Source of the DNA: Platerodrilus igneus
Lineage: Eukaryota; Arthropoda; Insecta; Coleoptera; Lycidae
Direction of reading: 5' to 3'
Assembly: GCA_036346225.1 (NCBI GenBank)
Contig: JARFIW010001480.1
Location: 11,501,001-11,565,000 of the forward strand
DNA: 64,000 nt
The translations under genes and the position numbers were made by a program. Of this stretch, positions 12,513-23,411 are shown piece by piece; the stretch's first letter is position 1; every line of letters starts with the position of its first letter. Under the pieces are notes generated by a model that was not told where the DNA came from, did no database searches, and saw only the letters and a list, made by a program, of their open reading frames with translations.

Positions 12513-12944
12513 TTAATTTATCCATCTTGGGACTGGTTGGATGCGTACCTCCATTGATTTCTCTTCCTTAGCTAGCCTACACATTTCCATGAAACTCCTA
12601 CAGCCTACATCTTTCACTATCTGTGTGCAGTAGTCTAACCTAGGTCTACCTCTTCTTCTCTTTTTTCCTATCTCTGCTTCTAGTATATTCCGCACTATTC
12701 CTTCATGCCGTAGTATGTGGCCTATCATCCTATCTCTCATATTTTTTACCGTTTTCCACATATTTCTTTCTTCCCCTACCATTTTTAGTACCTCTTCGTT
12801 CTTAACTTTGTCTGCCCATGATATCTTCATCATACGTCTGTAGCACCACATTTCAAAGGCTTCTACCTTTTTCTTGTCCGCTTCTCCCACTGTCCAGGCT
12901 TCACAGCCATACAGTGCTGTGCTCCACACATATGTTTTGAGCAA
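12513..12944 (-). pseudogene. LINE pol C-terminal domain, unit 1
   Basis: The 143-residue frame contains TALYGCEAWTVGEADK, AFEMWCYRRMMKISWADK and GKKRRRGRPRLDYCTQIV. These are typical of the C-terminus of RTE-like pol proteins. It ends at a stop that is also the start of the 3' region. A decayed second version of this same segment occurs further downstream (11740-11930). Confidence 0.8.
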
Positions 12945-13137
12945 TCTTTTTCTTGTTTCTATGTTTGTGGTCTTTGAGCACAGTAGTTGCTTTTTCTTGT
13001 TAAATGTAGCACGACCTTGTGCTAAATCTTTGTTTTATATCTTTTGTGCTTTTCCCATCTTGCGTTATTTGGCTTCCTAGGTAGCAGAAATCCTTAACCT
13101 CTTGTAAGTTCGTGTTACATACTTGTATTCTTGTTTT

Positions 13138-13638
13138 TCATTTATTTTCCCCACCTTTGCATACTAGAACTTTAGTTTTAGTTTTGTTAATTTTCATACC
13201 GTATCTCTCTGTTAGAACCATTTCCATTTCATTGAGAGCAGCTTCTAACCCTTCCTTGCTAGACGCTAATACCGCTATATCATCTGCAAATCTAAGCATA
13301 TCAATTTTTTGTCCCTCCATAGTAATTCCAAATGTCTTCCTGCATTTGACAGTATTCATTGCCTCCTCAATGTACAAGTTAAAAATTAGTGGGGATAGGG
13401 AACATCCCTGTCTTACCGCTTTCCTGATGTTTACTTCTCTACGTTCCTGCTCTAATTCTATTACTCCTGTTTGCTCTTTGTATAAGCTATGTACTATCCG
13501 TCTATCCCTATAACTCATTTCAATCTTTTTGAGTATTTCGAACATTTTTTTCCATTTTACATTGTCAAATGCTTTTTCCAGATCTACAAACCCTATATAC
13601 ACGCTTTCTCTTTTTTCTATTGTTTTCTCCATTATCAC
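13138..13638 (-). pseudogene. LINE reverse transcriptase palm, unit 1
   Basis: The frame reads through the RT core: GFVDLEKAFDNV with the first catalytic Asp, VRQGCSLSPLIFNLYIEEA, and MLRFADDIAVLASS with the two catalytic Asp of the FADD box. No key residue is lost. It is the largest intact RT piece of the family in the window; in unit 2 the same region is split by a one-base difference at AAAATT versus AAATT. Confidence 0.85.
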
Positions 13639-13674
13639 CCTCAGAGCTAAGATAGCCTCCCGTGTGCCCCTGTT

Positions 13675-14544
13675 TCACCTAAACCCAAATTGGTGTTCTC
13701 CTAGTATTTCTTCAGCCCGTTTTTCCATTCGTCTTTGTACAATTCTAGTTAATATTTTTGTTACGTGTGCTGTCAAGCTTATTGTTCGAAAATTTTCACA
13801 TCTATCTGCGCCTTTCTTTTTTGGTATAGTTACTATGATGTTATGTTTGAAATCTTTGGGTATCTCGCCTGTCTCATACATATAGCTTACAAGTTGGAAG
13901 AGACGTTCTGTTACTGCTTGACCAGCGGCTTTTAGAGTCTCCGCTTGCACCTTATCTGTACCCGGCGCCTTACCATTTTTCAGACCCTTTAATGCTATTT
14001 CAAATTCATCTCTAAGTATAGGATATCCCAAGTCATCATTTTTAATGTCTGATTTCTTTTCTAGTGCAGTTAGTTCTTCTCCTGCATATAAATTCCCTAA
14101 ATATTCTTGCCATCTACCCACTTTCTCTACATTTTCTATAATGACATTTCCTCCCGTGTCCCTTATATTTTTGCTTTACGGTTCTATATCCCTAAAATTG
14201 ATTCTAATTAGTTTGTATGCTTCAACTGTCTTTCCTACTTCCATCTTGATTTGTACCTCTTTGCACTTTTCATCAATCCATTGTTCTTTAGCTTTCCTGC
14301 ATTTTCGAATAATTTCCCATTTTATGGCTTTGTATCTCTGTTTTCTTGTTTCGTCTGATTTATTTTTGTATTTTCGTCTTTCTTTTATTAAATTCAGGAT
14401 ATTCTTTGTTATCCATGGTTTCTTATTTACTTTTTGTGTATACCCCAGAATATCTCTGACCGCCATGTCGAGGCTGGATTTAATGTTATTCCATTCTGTT
14501 TCTACTTCCTTAGTATCAGTTATTTTCCCGATATCTTTGAGCAA
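13675..14544 (-). pseudogene. LINE linker and first RT motifs, unit 1
   Basis: The first piece (14544-14176) is a basic linker with GYTQKVNKKPWITKNI. The second (14121-13675) contains LKNGKAPGTDKVQAETLK, the VTIPKKKGADRCENFRTISL block and GEHQFGFR, which are RT fingers motifs 0 to 2. A stop separates the pieces at about 14170. It continues into the palm at 13638 after a frame break. Confidence 0.75.
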
Positions 14545-14545
14545 T

Positions 14546-15487
14546 TCATTTGATCATTTTTCGAATCTTTCTTGAATATCTTTCTTTTAGTTTCTGTAGG
14601 TCTAAGTGCCTTTTTCCGTTTCTTTTTTTCAAATTTTTAAATTTAAGTGCGGCCTTCATAATTACGATGTTGTGGTCAGTGTCTATATCTGCTTGTGGGC
14701 AGCTTCTACAGTCTTTTACTTGATTTCTAAACCGTTGTCTATCAAGAATGTAATCTATTTGATATCTTCCTATATCTCCTGGCATCTTCCACGTATACCG
14801 TCTTCTAGCATGATGTTGAAATAATGTGTTTGTAATGATTAAATTGTTCTTGTCGCAAAATTCTACCAGCCTATTTCCTCTGTCGTTTCTAGTGCCTAAA
14901 CCAAATAAACCCACTATCGCTCCTTCCCTACCCTCACCTACCACTGCATTAAAATCCCCTGTAATTATTAAATTTTCATGTCCTTTTACGTGTCTTAATA
15001 TGTCTTCGATATCTTTGTAGATTGCTTCTACCTCTTCGTCACTGTAGCTAGAGGTGGGCATGTATACTTGTATTATTACTGTGTTTACCGGATTCTAATC
15101 TAACCATGAGTACTCTTTCATTCTTTTGTAAGTAATTTTATACACAGTATCCTATCTTTTCCGCATAAGTATCCCCACACCCAAATTTCCTTCCTCGGCT
15201 CCTGTATGAATTACCCTGAAGTCTCCACTCCAAAAATCCCCCGCCTCTGGCCACCGAACTTCGCTGATCCCTACTATGTCTGATGATAACCTATTCATTT
15301 CGATTTTTAGGTTCTCTAGCTTACCCACTTGCTTCATAGTTCTAACATTCCACGCTCCGACTCGCAAAATGTTCCCGACTCTTATTCTTAACCTTCCGAT
15401 CGCATCCTCCGAAGTAGTCCCGTCCCGGAGATCCGAATGAGGGACTATTTTAACTCTGCAATCTTTTACCCCAGAGAATGCCATCAT
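14546..15487 (-). pseudogene. LINE apurinic-type endonuclease domain, unit 1
   Basis: This domain nicks target DNA to prime reverse transcription. The first piece (15487-15152) carries VGAWNVRTMKQVGKLENLK and ISEVRWP. The second piece (15061-14546) carries ITGDFNAVVGEG, RRYTWKMPGD, YQIDYIL and the catalytic-type DTDHN motif. Between the pieces the frame is lost through a base change in a T run (unit 2 has one more T here and stays open for five more codons) and a stop. All main endonuclease motifs are present. The first ATG at 15487 follows a region that is conserved in the family, so translation may start further upstream. Confidence 0.8.
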
Positions 15488-15904
15488 TTTATTATAGTTT
15501 AGGTACGCTGTGTACTTGGGAGGTAATGTGGTGGTTTCCCGTTGCCATCCACATCGCGGTAGTGTGTCTTAGACTGCCATACCGACCCCTATGGTCTCTG
15601 CCAATCTAAGTACCGAAAGAGCCGCTGCCCTCTTTCGAGGACCTGTCTTAGTCTGGTTCCTCACTAACGACCCTACTACTTTGGTTGGACCTGTAGTTTG
15701 GCTCTTTAGCTCATTAGAACACGCAAGCCATTTCACCTGTTCTAGTAATCTAGAACTTCGGCAAGGTGCAGGTCTATTCGAAATGGATACCCATAGCATA
15801 ATAAACGAAAATAATTTTTTCAAATAGGACTATACATATTGGATGTTGCTATTGAATAGCAATTTTAAAAAGCTTTCCAATGATATAAAACTTTGTATAG
15901 GTTA

Positions 15905-18534
15905 CATGGATAACAAAGAATATCCTGAATTTAATACAGGAAAAACGAAAATACAAAAATAGATCAGATGAAGCGGGAAAACAGAGGTACAAAGCCATTA
16001 AATGGGAAATTATTCACAAATGCAGGAGAGCTAAAGAACAATGGATTGATAGAAAGTGCAAAAAGGTACAAACTAAGATGGAAATAGGAAAGAGACGAAG
16101 CATACAAACTAATTAGAATGAATTTTTCGGATATAAAACCGTATAGCAATAATATAAGGGACGCGGGAAGAAACGTCATTATGGAAAATGTAGAGAACGT
16201 GACTAGATGGGTAGAATATATATGGAATTTATATGCAGGAGAAGAACTAACAACATTAGAACAAGAATTAGACATTGTAAAGGATGGCTTCGAATATCCT
16301 ACATTTTAGATATGAGTTTGAATTAGCCTTAAAGGGTCTGAAAAATAGTAAGGCATCGGGTACAGATAAGGTGCATGCAGAAACTCTAAAAACCTCTGGA
16401 CAAACAGTAACAGACCATGGGGTCCAACTTGTAAGCTACCTGTATAAGACAGGTGAGATACTCAAGGATTTCAAACGTATCATCATAGTAAGTATACCAA
16501 AAAAAGAGGCGCGAATAGATGTGAGAAGTTTTGAACAAAAAGTTTGACAGCACATGTGTCAACAATATTAACTAGAATTGTACAAAGACGAATGGAAAAA
16601 CGAGCTGAATAAATACTAGGAGAAGATCAATTTGGGTTGAGACGAAACAGGAGAACACGGGATGCTATTTTAGCTCTGAGGGTGATAATGAAAAAACAAT
16701 AGAAAAATGGAAAAGCGTGTATATAGGATTTGTAGATCTGGAAAAAGCATTCGACAATGCAAAATGGAAAAACTGATCGAAATACTAAAAAGATTGTAAT
16801 GAATTTTAGAGATAGACGGATAGTACATAGCTTATGCAAGGAGCAAACAGCGCTAATACAATTAAAGCAGAAACGTAGAGAAGTAAATATTAGGAAAGGG
16901 GTGAAACAGGGATGTGCCCTATCCGATTAATTTTTAACTTGTACATCGAAGAGGCAACGAATACTGTCAAATGCCAGAAGACATTTGAAATTATTATGCA
17001 GAGACAAACCATTGATATGCTTAAATTTGCAGATGATATAGCGCTATTAGCATCTAGCAAGGAGGAGTTAAAAGCTGCTTTTAATAAAATGGAAACAGTT
17101 CTAACAGAGAGATACGATATGAAAATTAACGAAAATAAAACTAAAGTACTAGTATGCAAAACAGAGGAAAAGTAATTATAAACTAGAATACAAATAGGTA
17201 ACGAGAATTTGACAGAGGTTAAGGATTACTGCTACTTAGGAAGCCAAATAACGCAAGATGGGAAGAGCACAAAAGACATAAAACAAAGATTAACAGAAGG
17301 TCGTGTTACATTTAACAAGAAAAACAAATTACTGTGTTCAAAGACAACAAACATAGAAACAAGGAAGAGATGGCTTAAAACATACGTCTGTAGGACATTA
17401 TTGCACTGTTGTGAAACCTGGATAGTAGGAAAAGCGGACAGGAATAAGATAGAAGCCTTTGAAATATGGTGCTACAGACGAATGATGAAGATATCATGGA
17501 CACTCAAAATTGAGAACAAACAGTTACTAGAATGGTAGTAGAAGAAAGAAGTATGTGGAAAACAGTAAGAAATAGGAGAGATAAGATGATGCACCACCTA
17601 CTAAGGCGAAATATATTAGAAGCAGAGATAGGAATAAAGAAAAGTAAAGGTAGACCTAGGTTAGACTATTGCACTCAGATAGTGAAAGATGTAGGATGTA
17701 GTAATTTCAAGGAAATGAGCAGGCTAGATCAGAATAAAAATCAATGAAGGTACGCGTCCAATCAATTTGAAGATGGAAAACCTAATGACGAAAAAATAAC
17801 TGTACTTAAACCTTATGATTATTATAAGCAACTACAGGTATTGGTTTCGCAATCTACTAATGTTAATTGTGCAAAAGGATTTACTGGAAAACTATTAATT
17901 CGGCAAATGTTTAAGTGTTGGGTATCTTTGGTAACCAGAGGCTGCTTAATCTCCTTCACATACTACTGAATCATGGTGAAATAGGATGTATAATTAGGTA
18001 ACAACAGAAGGGGAACCGAGTTGAATCTAGACTGTGGAAATTTCATGGAACGGTGTAGGCTAGTTTGGAATAGAAATAAGTGAAAGTACGCATCCAACCA
18101 GTTTCAAGACTGAAAACCTAATGACGAAAAAAATAATTGCACTTAAATCTGATGATTATTATAAACAACAACAGGTGTTGGTTATGAAATATTTTCAACT
18201 AATGTTGATTGTGCGAAAGGATACGTTTGGAAACTATTAATTTGGCAAATGTTTTAGTGTTGGGGGGATCTTGATAGTCACAGGCTACTTAACCCCCTTT
18301 AAACTTCGGGGAAATAGGTTATATATTTGTAAACAATAGAAGGGAACCAAACTGCATTTAACAAGTAAGAGCAACAACTATGTTCGAAGACAACAAACAG
18401 AAATAAGGAGAAAATTGTTGAAAGCATGTGTGCGGAGCACAGCATTGTACGTCAATGAAATAGGGGCAGTAGGAAAAGCAGACAAAAACGGTAGATGCAT
18501 TTGGAATGTTGTGCTTCAAATGTATGAGAATGAC
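15905..18534 (+). mobile_element. RTE-like LINE, 5'-truncated plus-strand copy, unit 1
   Basis: This copy faces the minus-strand element head to head. It starts inside the pol linker (its first bases match 14345-14420 reverse-complemented), which is the usual result of incomplete reverse transcription. It ends abruptly at tatgagaatgac (18523-18534), where the 3' end fragment of another LINE is joined. Together the two copies form an imperfect inverted repeat with arms of roughly 2.6-3 kb. Confidence 0.8.
15964..17747 (+). pseudogene. Decayed LINE pol, plus-strand copy, unit 1
   Basis: Scattered frames carry the family motifs: LKNSKASGTDKVHAETLK (16284-16547), MLKFADDIALLASS (16912-17175), YCYLGSQITQDGKS with AFEIWCYRRMMKISW (17209-17538) and KGRPRLDYCTQIVKDVG (17532-17747). 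Many stops and frameshifts break it, and it is clearly more divergent from the minus-strand copy than unit 1 is from unit 2. So the two opposed copies are separate, older insertions and not a recent inversion. Confidence 0.8.
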
Positions 18535-18676
18535 ATTATAATTTGAATAAGGGCCGCTATACTTGCGGCCACGTCCCCAATGCTCCACCCAGAGATACTA
18601 CATTGGGTTTAAATGCGAAAAATAATCGTGCTTCTAATTAATTCTAACTTCATGATTAATCCACTCTAAATAAAAT
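18535..18676 (-). mobile_element. 3'-end fragment of the RNase H LINE, cut by the duplication joint
   Basis: The 142 bp match 26042-26183 exactly by eye. They are the extreme 3' end of the LINE at 26042-29298 and are cut off where unit 2 starts. This shows that the LINE inserted before the tandem duplication. Confidence 0.85.
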
Positions 18677-18971
18677 TCTATAAATATTTTCATCTATATA
18701 TAGGATTTGCTAAAACGGAAGCAAACCCAAAGTTACATTTTTTTAAATGAAACACCCTATACTTGGTATCAAATCCTGAGAGTCCTTTTGATAATTATGA
18801 AACTGATACAGAGGTACCAGGGATCGATAATGGACGGTTTACTATTTATGAATCATTCTATGTAAAAAAATCATCTCTATTTTGAAAACTTGCATACGTA
18901 TCCGTAGCGAATTTGAACGGTCAATTCCTTCACGACAAGATTTTCAATATGCTAAAGTAACATTACCCATA

Positions 18972-21900
18972 GCATCATCATCATCATCATTGGGTCTTCA
19001 GTCCTGAAACTGGTTAGACGCGTACCATCATTGTTTCCTATTCTGAACTAACCTACAGATTTCCCCGAAATTTGCACAGTCTGCATCTATCACTATCTGA
19101 TATAGGTCTACATGCACCTCTATTTTCCTATGTCTGCTTGTCATATATCCCATACTATTCCAAAATGCCTTAGAACGTATTCTGCCCTTCTATTTCTCAT
19201 ATTTTTCCCCAAAGATATCCTTGTTCCTTACTGTTTCTAGAACCTATTTGTTATTACCTTTGACTGTCCATCCTCATACATCTGAAGCACGGCATTTCAA
19301 AGGCTGCTACTGTTCTTCTGCCTGCTTTTCAGGCTGCTCGTATTTCGTAGGCATACTGTCTGTGCTGTGCTCCACACATATGCTTTCAACAACTTTTTGT
19401 TCTATGTTTGTTGTCTTTCATCATAGGCGCCGTTCTTTTTTGTTAGATGCAATTCGGCCCCCTTCTATTGTTTTACAATTATATAGCCTATTTCTCCGAC
19501 ATTCAGTGGTTGCGAAGGGGGGTAAGCAGCCTGTGCCTGCCAAGTTCCCTCAGCACTTGAACATTTACTGATTTAATATTTTTTCCAATATATCTTTTCG
19601 CACAGTCAACGTTAGTTGCAGATATTTCACAACAAACAACTAGTTGTTTATAATAATCATCAGATTTATCTGCGCTTATTTTTCGTCATTGGGTTTCCGT
19701 CTCAAAACTGGTTGGACACGTACCTGCACTTATTTATTTTCTAAACTAACCTCCATAGTACCCTGAAATTCTCACACAGCAATACGGCTCGGTTCCCCTT
19801 ATATTGTTTTCTAATATTATGCCATATTTCACTGAGATTTATTGAAGGGGGTTAAGTAACCTGTGGCTGCCAAGATCCCCAAAACTTAAACATTTGCCGA
19901 AACAATAGTTTTCCAGTAAATGCTTTCACGCAATTACCATCATTCGGGAATATTGCTCCTCCAATGCTTGTAGTTGCTTATATTAAATATCATGTTTAAG
20001 TGCAGCTATTTTCTTCGTCATTAATTTATCCATCTTGGGACTGGTTGGATGCGTACCTCCATTGATTTCTCTTCCTTAGCTAGCCTACACATTTCCATGA
20101 AACTCCTACAGCCTACATCTTTCACTATCTGTGTGCAGTAGTCTAACCTAGGTCTACCTCTTCTTCTCTTTTTTCCTATCTCTGCTTCTAGTATATTCCG
20201 CACTATTCCTTCATGCCGTAGTATGTGGCCTATCATCCTATCTCTCATATTTTTTACCGTTTTCCACATATTTCTTTCTTCCCCTACCATTTTTAGTACC
20301 TCTTCGTTCTTAACTTTGTCTGCCCATGATATCTTCATCATACGTCTGTAGCACCACATTTCAAAGGCTTCTACCTTTTTCTTGTCCGCTTCTCCCACTG
20401 TCCAGGCTTCACAGCCATACAGTGCTGTGCTCCACACATATGTTTTGAGCAATCTTTTTCTTGTTTCTATGTTTGTGGTCTTTGAGCACAGTAGTTGCTT
20501 TTTCTTGTTAAATGTAGCACGACCTTGTGCTAAATCTTTGTTTTATATCTTTTGTGCTTTTCCCATCTTGCGTTATTTGGCTTCCTAGGTAGCAGAAATC
20601 CTTAACCTCTTGTAAGTTCGTGTTACATACTTGTATTCTTGTTTTTCATTTATTTTCCCCACCTTTGCATACTAGAACTTTAGTTTTAGTTTTGTTAATT
20701 TTCATACCGTATCTCTGTTAGAACCATTTCCATTTCATTGAGAGCAGCTTCTAACCCTTCCTTGCTAGACGCTAATACCGCTATATCATCTGCAAATCTA
20801 AGCATATCAATTTTTTGTCCCTCCATAGTAATTCCAAATGTCTTCCTGCATTTGACAGTATTCATTGCCTCCTCAATGTACAAGTTAAAATTAGTGGGGA
20901 TAGGGAACATCCCTGTCTTACCGCTTTCCTGATGTTTACTTCTCTACGTTCCTGCTCTAATTCTATTACTCCTGTTTGCTCTTTGTATAAGCTATGTACT
21001 ATCCGTCTATCCCTATAACTCATTTCAATCTTTTTGAGTATTTCGAACATTTTTTTCCATTTTACATTGTCAAATGCTTTTTCCAGATCTACAAACCCTA
21101 TATACACGCTTTCTCTTTTTTCTATTGTTTTCTCCATTATCACCCTCAGAGCTAAGATAGCCTCCCGTGTGCCCCTGTTTCACCTAAACCCAAATTGGTG
21201 TTCTCCTAGTATTTCTTCAGCCCGTTTTTCCATTCGTCTTTGTACAATTCTAGTTAATATTTTTGTTACGTGTGCTGTCAAGCTTATTGTTCGAAAATTT
21301 TCACATCTATCTGCGCCTTTCTTTTTTGGTATAGTTACTATGATGTTATGTTTGAAATCTTTGGGTATCTCGCCTGTCTCATACATATAGCTTACAAGTT
21401 GGAAGAGACGTTCTGTTACTGCTTGACCAGCGGCTTTAGAGTCTCCGCTTGCACCTTATCTGTACCCGGCGCCTTACCATTTTTCAGACCCTTTAATGCT
21501 ATTTCAAATTCATCTCTAAGTATAGGATATCCCAAGTCATCATTTTTAATGTCTGATTTCTTTTCTAGTGCAGTTAGTTCTTCTCCTGCATATAAATTCC
21601 CTAAATATTCTTGCCATCTACCCACTTTCTCTACATTTTCTATAATGACATTTCCTCCCGTGTCCCTTATATTTTTGCTTTACGGTTCTATATCCCTAAA
21701 ATTGATTCTAATTAGTTTGTATGCTTCAACTGTCTTTCCTACTTCCATCTTGATTTGTACCTCTTTGCACTTTTCATCAATCCATTGTTCTTTAGCTTTC
21801 CTGCATTTTCGAATAATTTCCCATTTTATGGCTTTGTATCTCTGTTTTCTTGTTTCGTCTGATTTATTTTTGTATTTTCGTCTTTCTTTTATTAAATTCA

Positions 21901-23330
21901 GGATATTCTTTGTTATCCATGGTTTCTTATTTACTTTTTGTGTATACCCCAGAATATCTCTGACCGCCATGTCGAGGCTGGATTTAATGTTATTCCATTC
22001 TGTTTCTACTTCCTTAGTATCAGTTATTTTCCCGATATCTTTGAGCAATTCATTTGATCATTTTTCGAATCTTTCTTGAATATCTTTCTCTTTTAGTTTC
22101 TGTAGGTCTAAGTGCCTTTTTCCGTTTCTTTTTTTCAAATTTTTAAATTTAAGTGCGGCCTTCATAATTACGATGTTGTGGTCAGTGTCTATATCTGCTT
22201 GTGGGCAGCTTCTACAGTCTTTTACTTGATTTCTAAACCGTTGTCTATCAAGAATGTAATCTATTTGATATCTTCCTATATCTCCTGGCATCTTCCACGT
22301 ATACCGTCTTCTAGCATGATGTTGAAATAATGTGTTTGTAATGATTAAATTGTTCTTGTCGCAAAATTCTACCAGCCTATTTCCTCTGTCGTTTCTAGTG
22401 CCTAAACCAAATAAACCCACTATCGCTCCTTCCCTACCCTCACCTACCACTGCATTAAAATCCCCTGTAATTATTAAATTTTCATGTCCTTTTACGTGTC
22501 TTAATATGTCTTCGATATCTTTGTAGATTGCTTCTACCTCTTCGTCACTGTAGCTAGAGGTGGGCATGTATACTTGTATTATTACTGTGTTTACCGGATT
22601 CTAATCTAACCATGAGTACTCTTTCATTCTTTTGTAAGTAATTTTATACACAGTATCCTATCTTTTTCCGCATAAGTATCCCCACACCCAAATTTCCTTC
22701 CTCGGCTCCTGTATGAATTACCCTGAAGTCTCCACTCCAAAAATCCCCCGCCTCTGGCCACCGAACTTCGCTGATCCCTACTATGTCTGATGATAACCTA
22801 TTCATTTCGATTTTTAGGTTCTCTAGCTTACCCACTTGCTTCATAGTTCTAACATTCCACGCTCCGACTCGCAAAATGTTCCCGACTCTTATTCTTAACC
22901 TTCCGATCGCATCCTCCGAAGTAGTCCCGTCCCGGAGATCCGAATGAGGGACTATTTTAACTCTGCAATCTTTTACCCCAGAGAATGCCATCATTTTATT
23001 ATAGTTTAGGTACGCTGTGTACTTGGGAGGTAATGTGGTGGTTTCCCGTTGCCATCCACATCGCGGTAGTGTGTCTTAGACTGCCATACCGACCCCTATG
23101 GTCTCTGCCAATCTAAGTACCGAAAGAGCCGCTGCCCTCTTTCGAGGACCTGTCTTAGTCTGGTTCCTCACTAACGACCCTACTACTTTGGTTGGACCTG
23201 TAGTTTGGCTCTTTAGCTCATTAGAACACGCAAGCCATTTCACCTGTTCTAGTAATCTAGAACTTCGGCAAGGTGCAGGTCTATTCGAAATGGATACCCA
23301 TAGCATAATAAACGAAAAATAATTTTTTTC
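18972..23330 (-). mobile_element. RTE-like LINE, near full length, unit 2
   Basis: It is the counterpart of 11457-15823, with the same order of domains and the same (ATG)n tail at 18972-18990. The dispersal of frame breaks differs slightly from unit 1. The endonuclease piece is longer here, while the RT palm is split. Confidence 0.85.
20021..22994 (-). pseudogene. Broken LINE pol, unit 2
   Basis: The pieces, 5' to 3', are endonuclease 22994-22644 and 22567-22058, linker 22048-21680, RT fingers 21625-21416 and 21386-21180, RT palm 21143-20862 and 20910-20695, and C-terminus 20452-20021. Motifs are the same as in unit 1. The palm is split at 20886, where one A is missing. A 269-residue frame on the other strand (21270-22079) is antisense to this gene and has no domain of its own. 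Confidence 0.8.
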
Positions 23331-23411
23331 AAATAGGACTATACATATTGGATGTTGCTATTGAATAGCAATTTTAAAAAGCTTTCCAATGATATAAAAC
23401 TTTGTATAGGT

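Larger units (their letters stand above)
11457..15823 (-). mobile_element. RTE-like LINE, near full length, unit 1
   Basis: Reading the minus strand from 15823 down, it contains a 5' region, an endonuclease, a reverse transcriptase, a C-terminal domain and a modular 3' region. It ends in a (GAT)n/(ATG)n tail at 11457-11475. The combination of an endonuclease opening with GAWNVRTM, an FADD-type RT and the C-terminal AFEMWCYRRMMKISW motif is that of the RTE-type LINEs widespread in insects (craniofacial development protein 2-like endonuclease). RTE is my best clade call, not a proven one. The single pol frame is split by at least five frameshifts or stops, so the copy is dead as written. Some of the breaks fall in homopolymers and may be sequencing errors. 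Confidence 0.8.
11162..18676. repeat. Tandem duplication, unit 1 (7515 bp)
   Basis: Unit 1 is followed directly by an almost identical unit 2 (18677-26183). The tetranucleotide TCTA occurs at 11162, 18677 and 26184, that is, at the start, the junction and the end, as expected of a microhomology-mediated tandem duplication. Differences seen are few and mainly one- or two-base indels in short homopolymers. The unit holds an RTE-like LINE on the minus strand, a truncated copy on the plus strand, and 142 bp of the 3' end of the LINE described at 26042-29298. Confidence 0.95.

Noticed and set aside
21270..22079. 269-residue plus-strand ORF, one of the longest in the window
   Set aside because: It is antisense to the RTE-like pol gene, whose frames carry clear RT motifs. 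It is open because the sense strand is A-rich.
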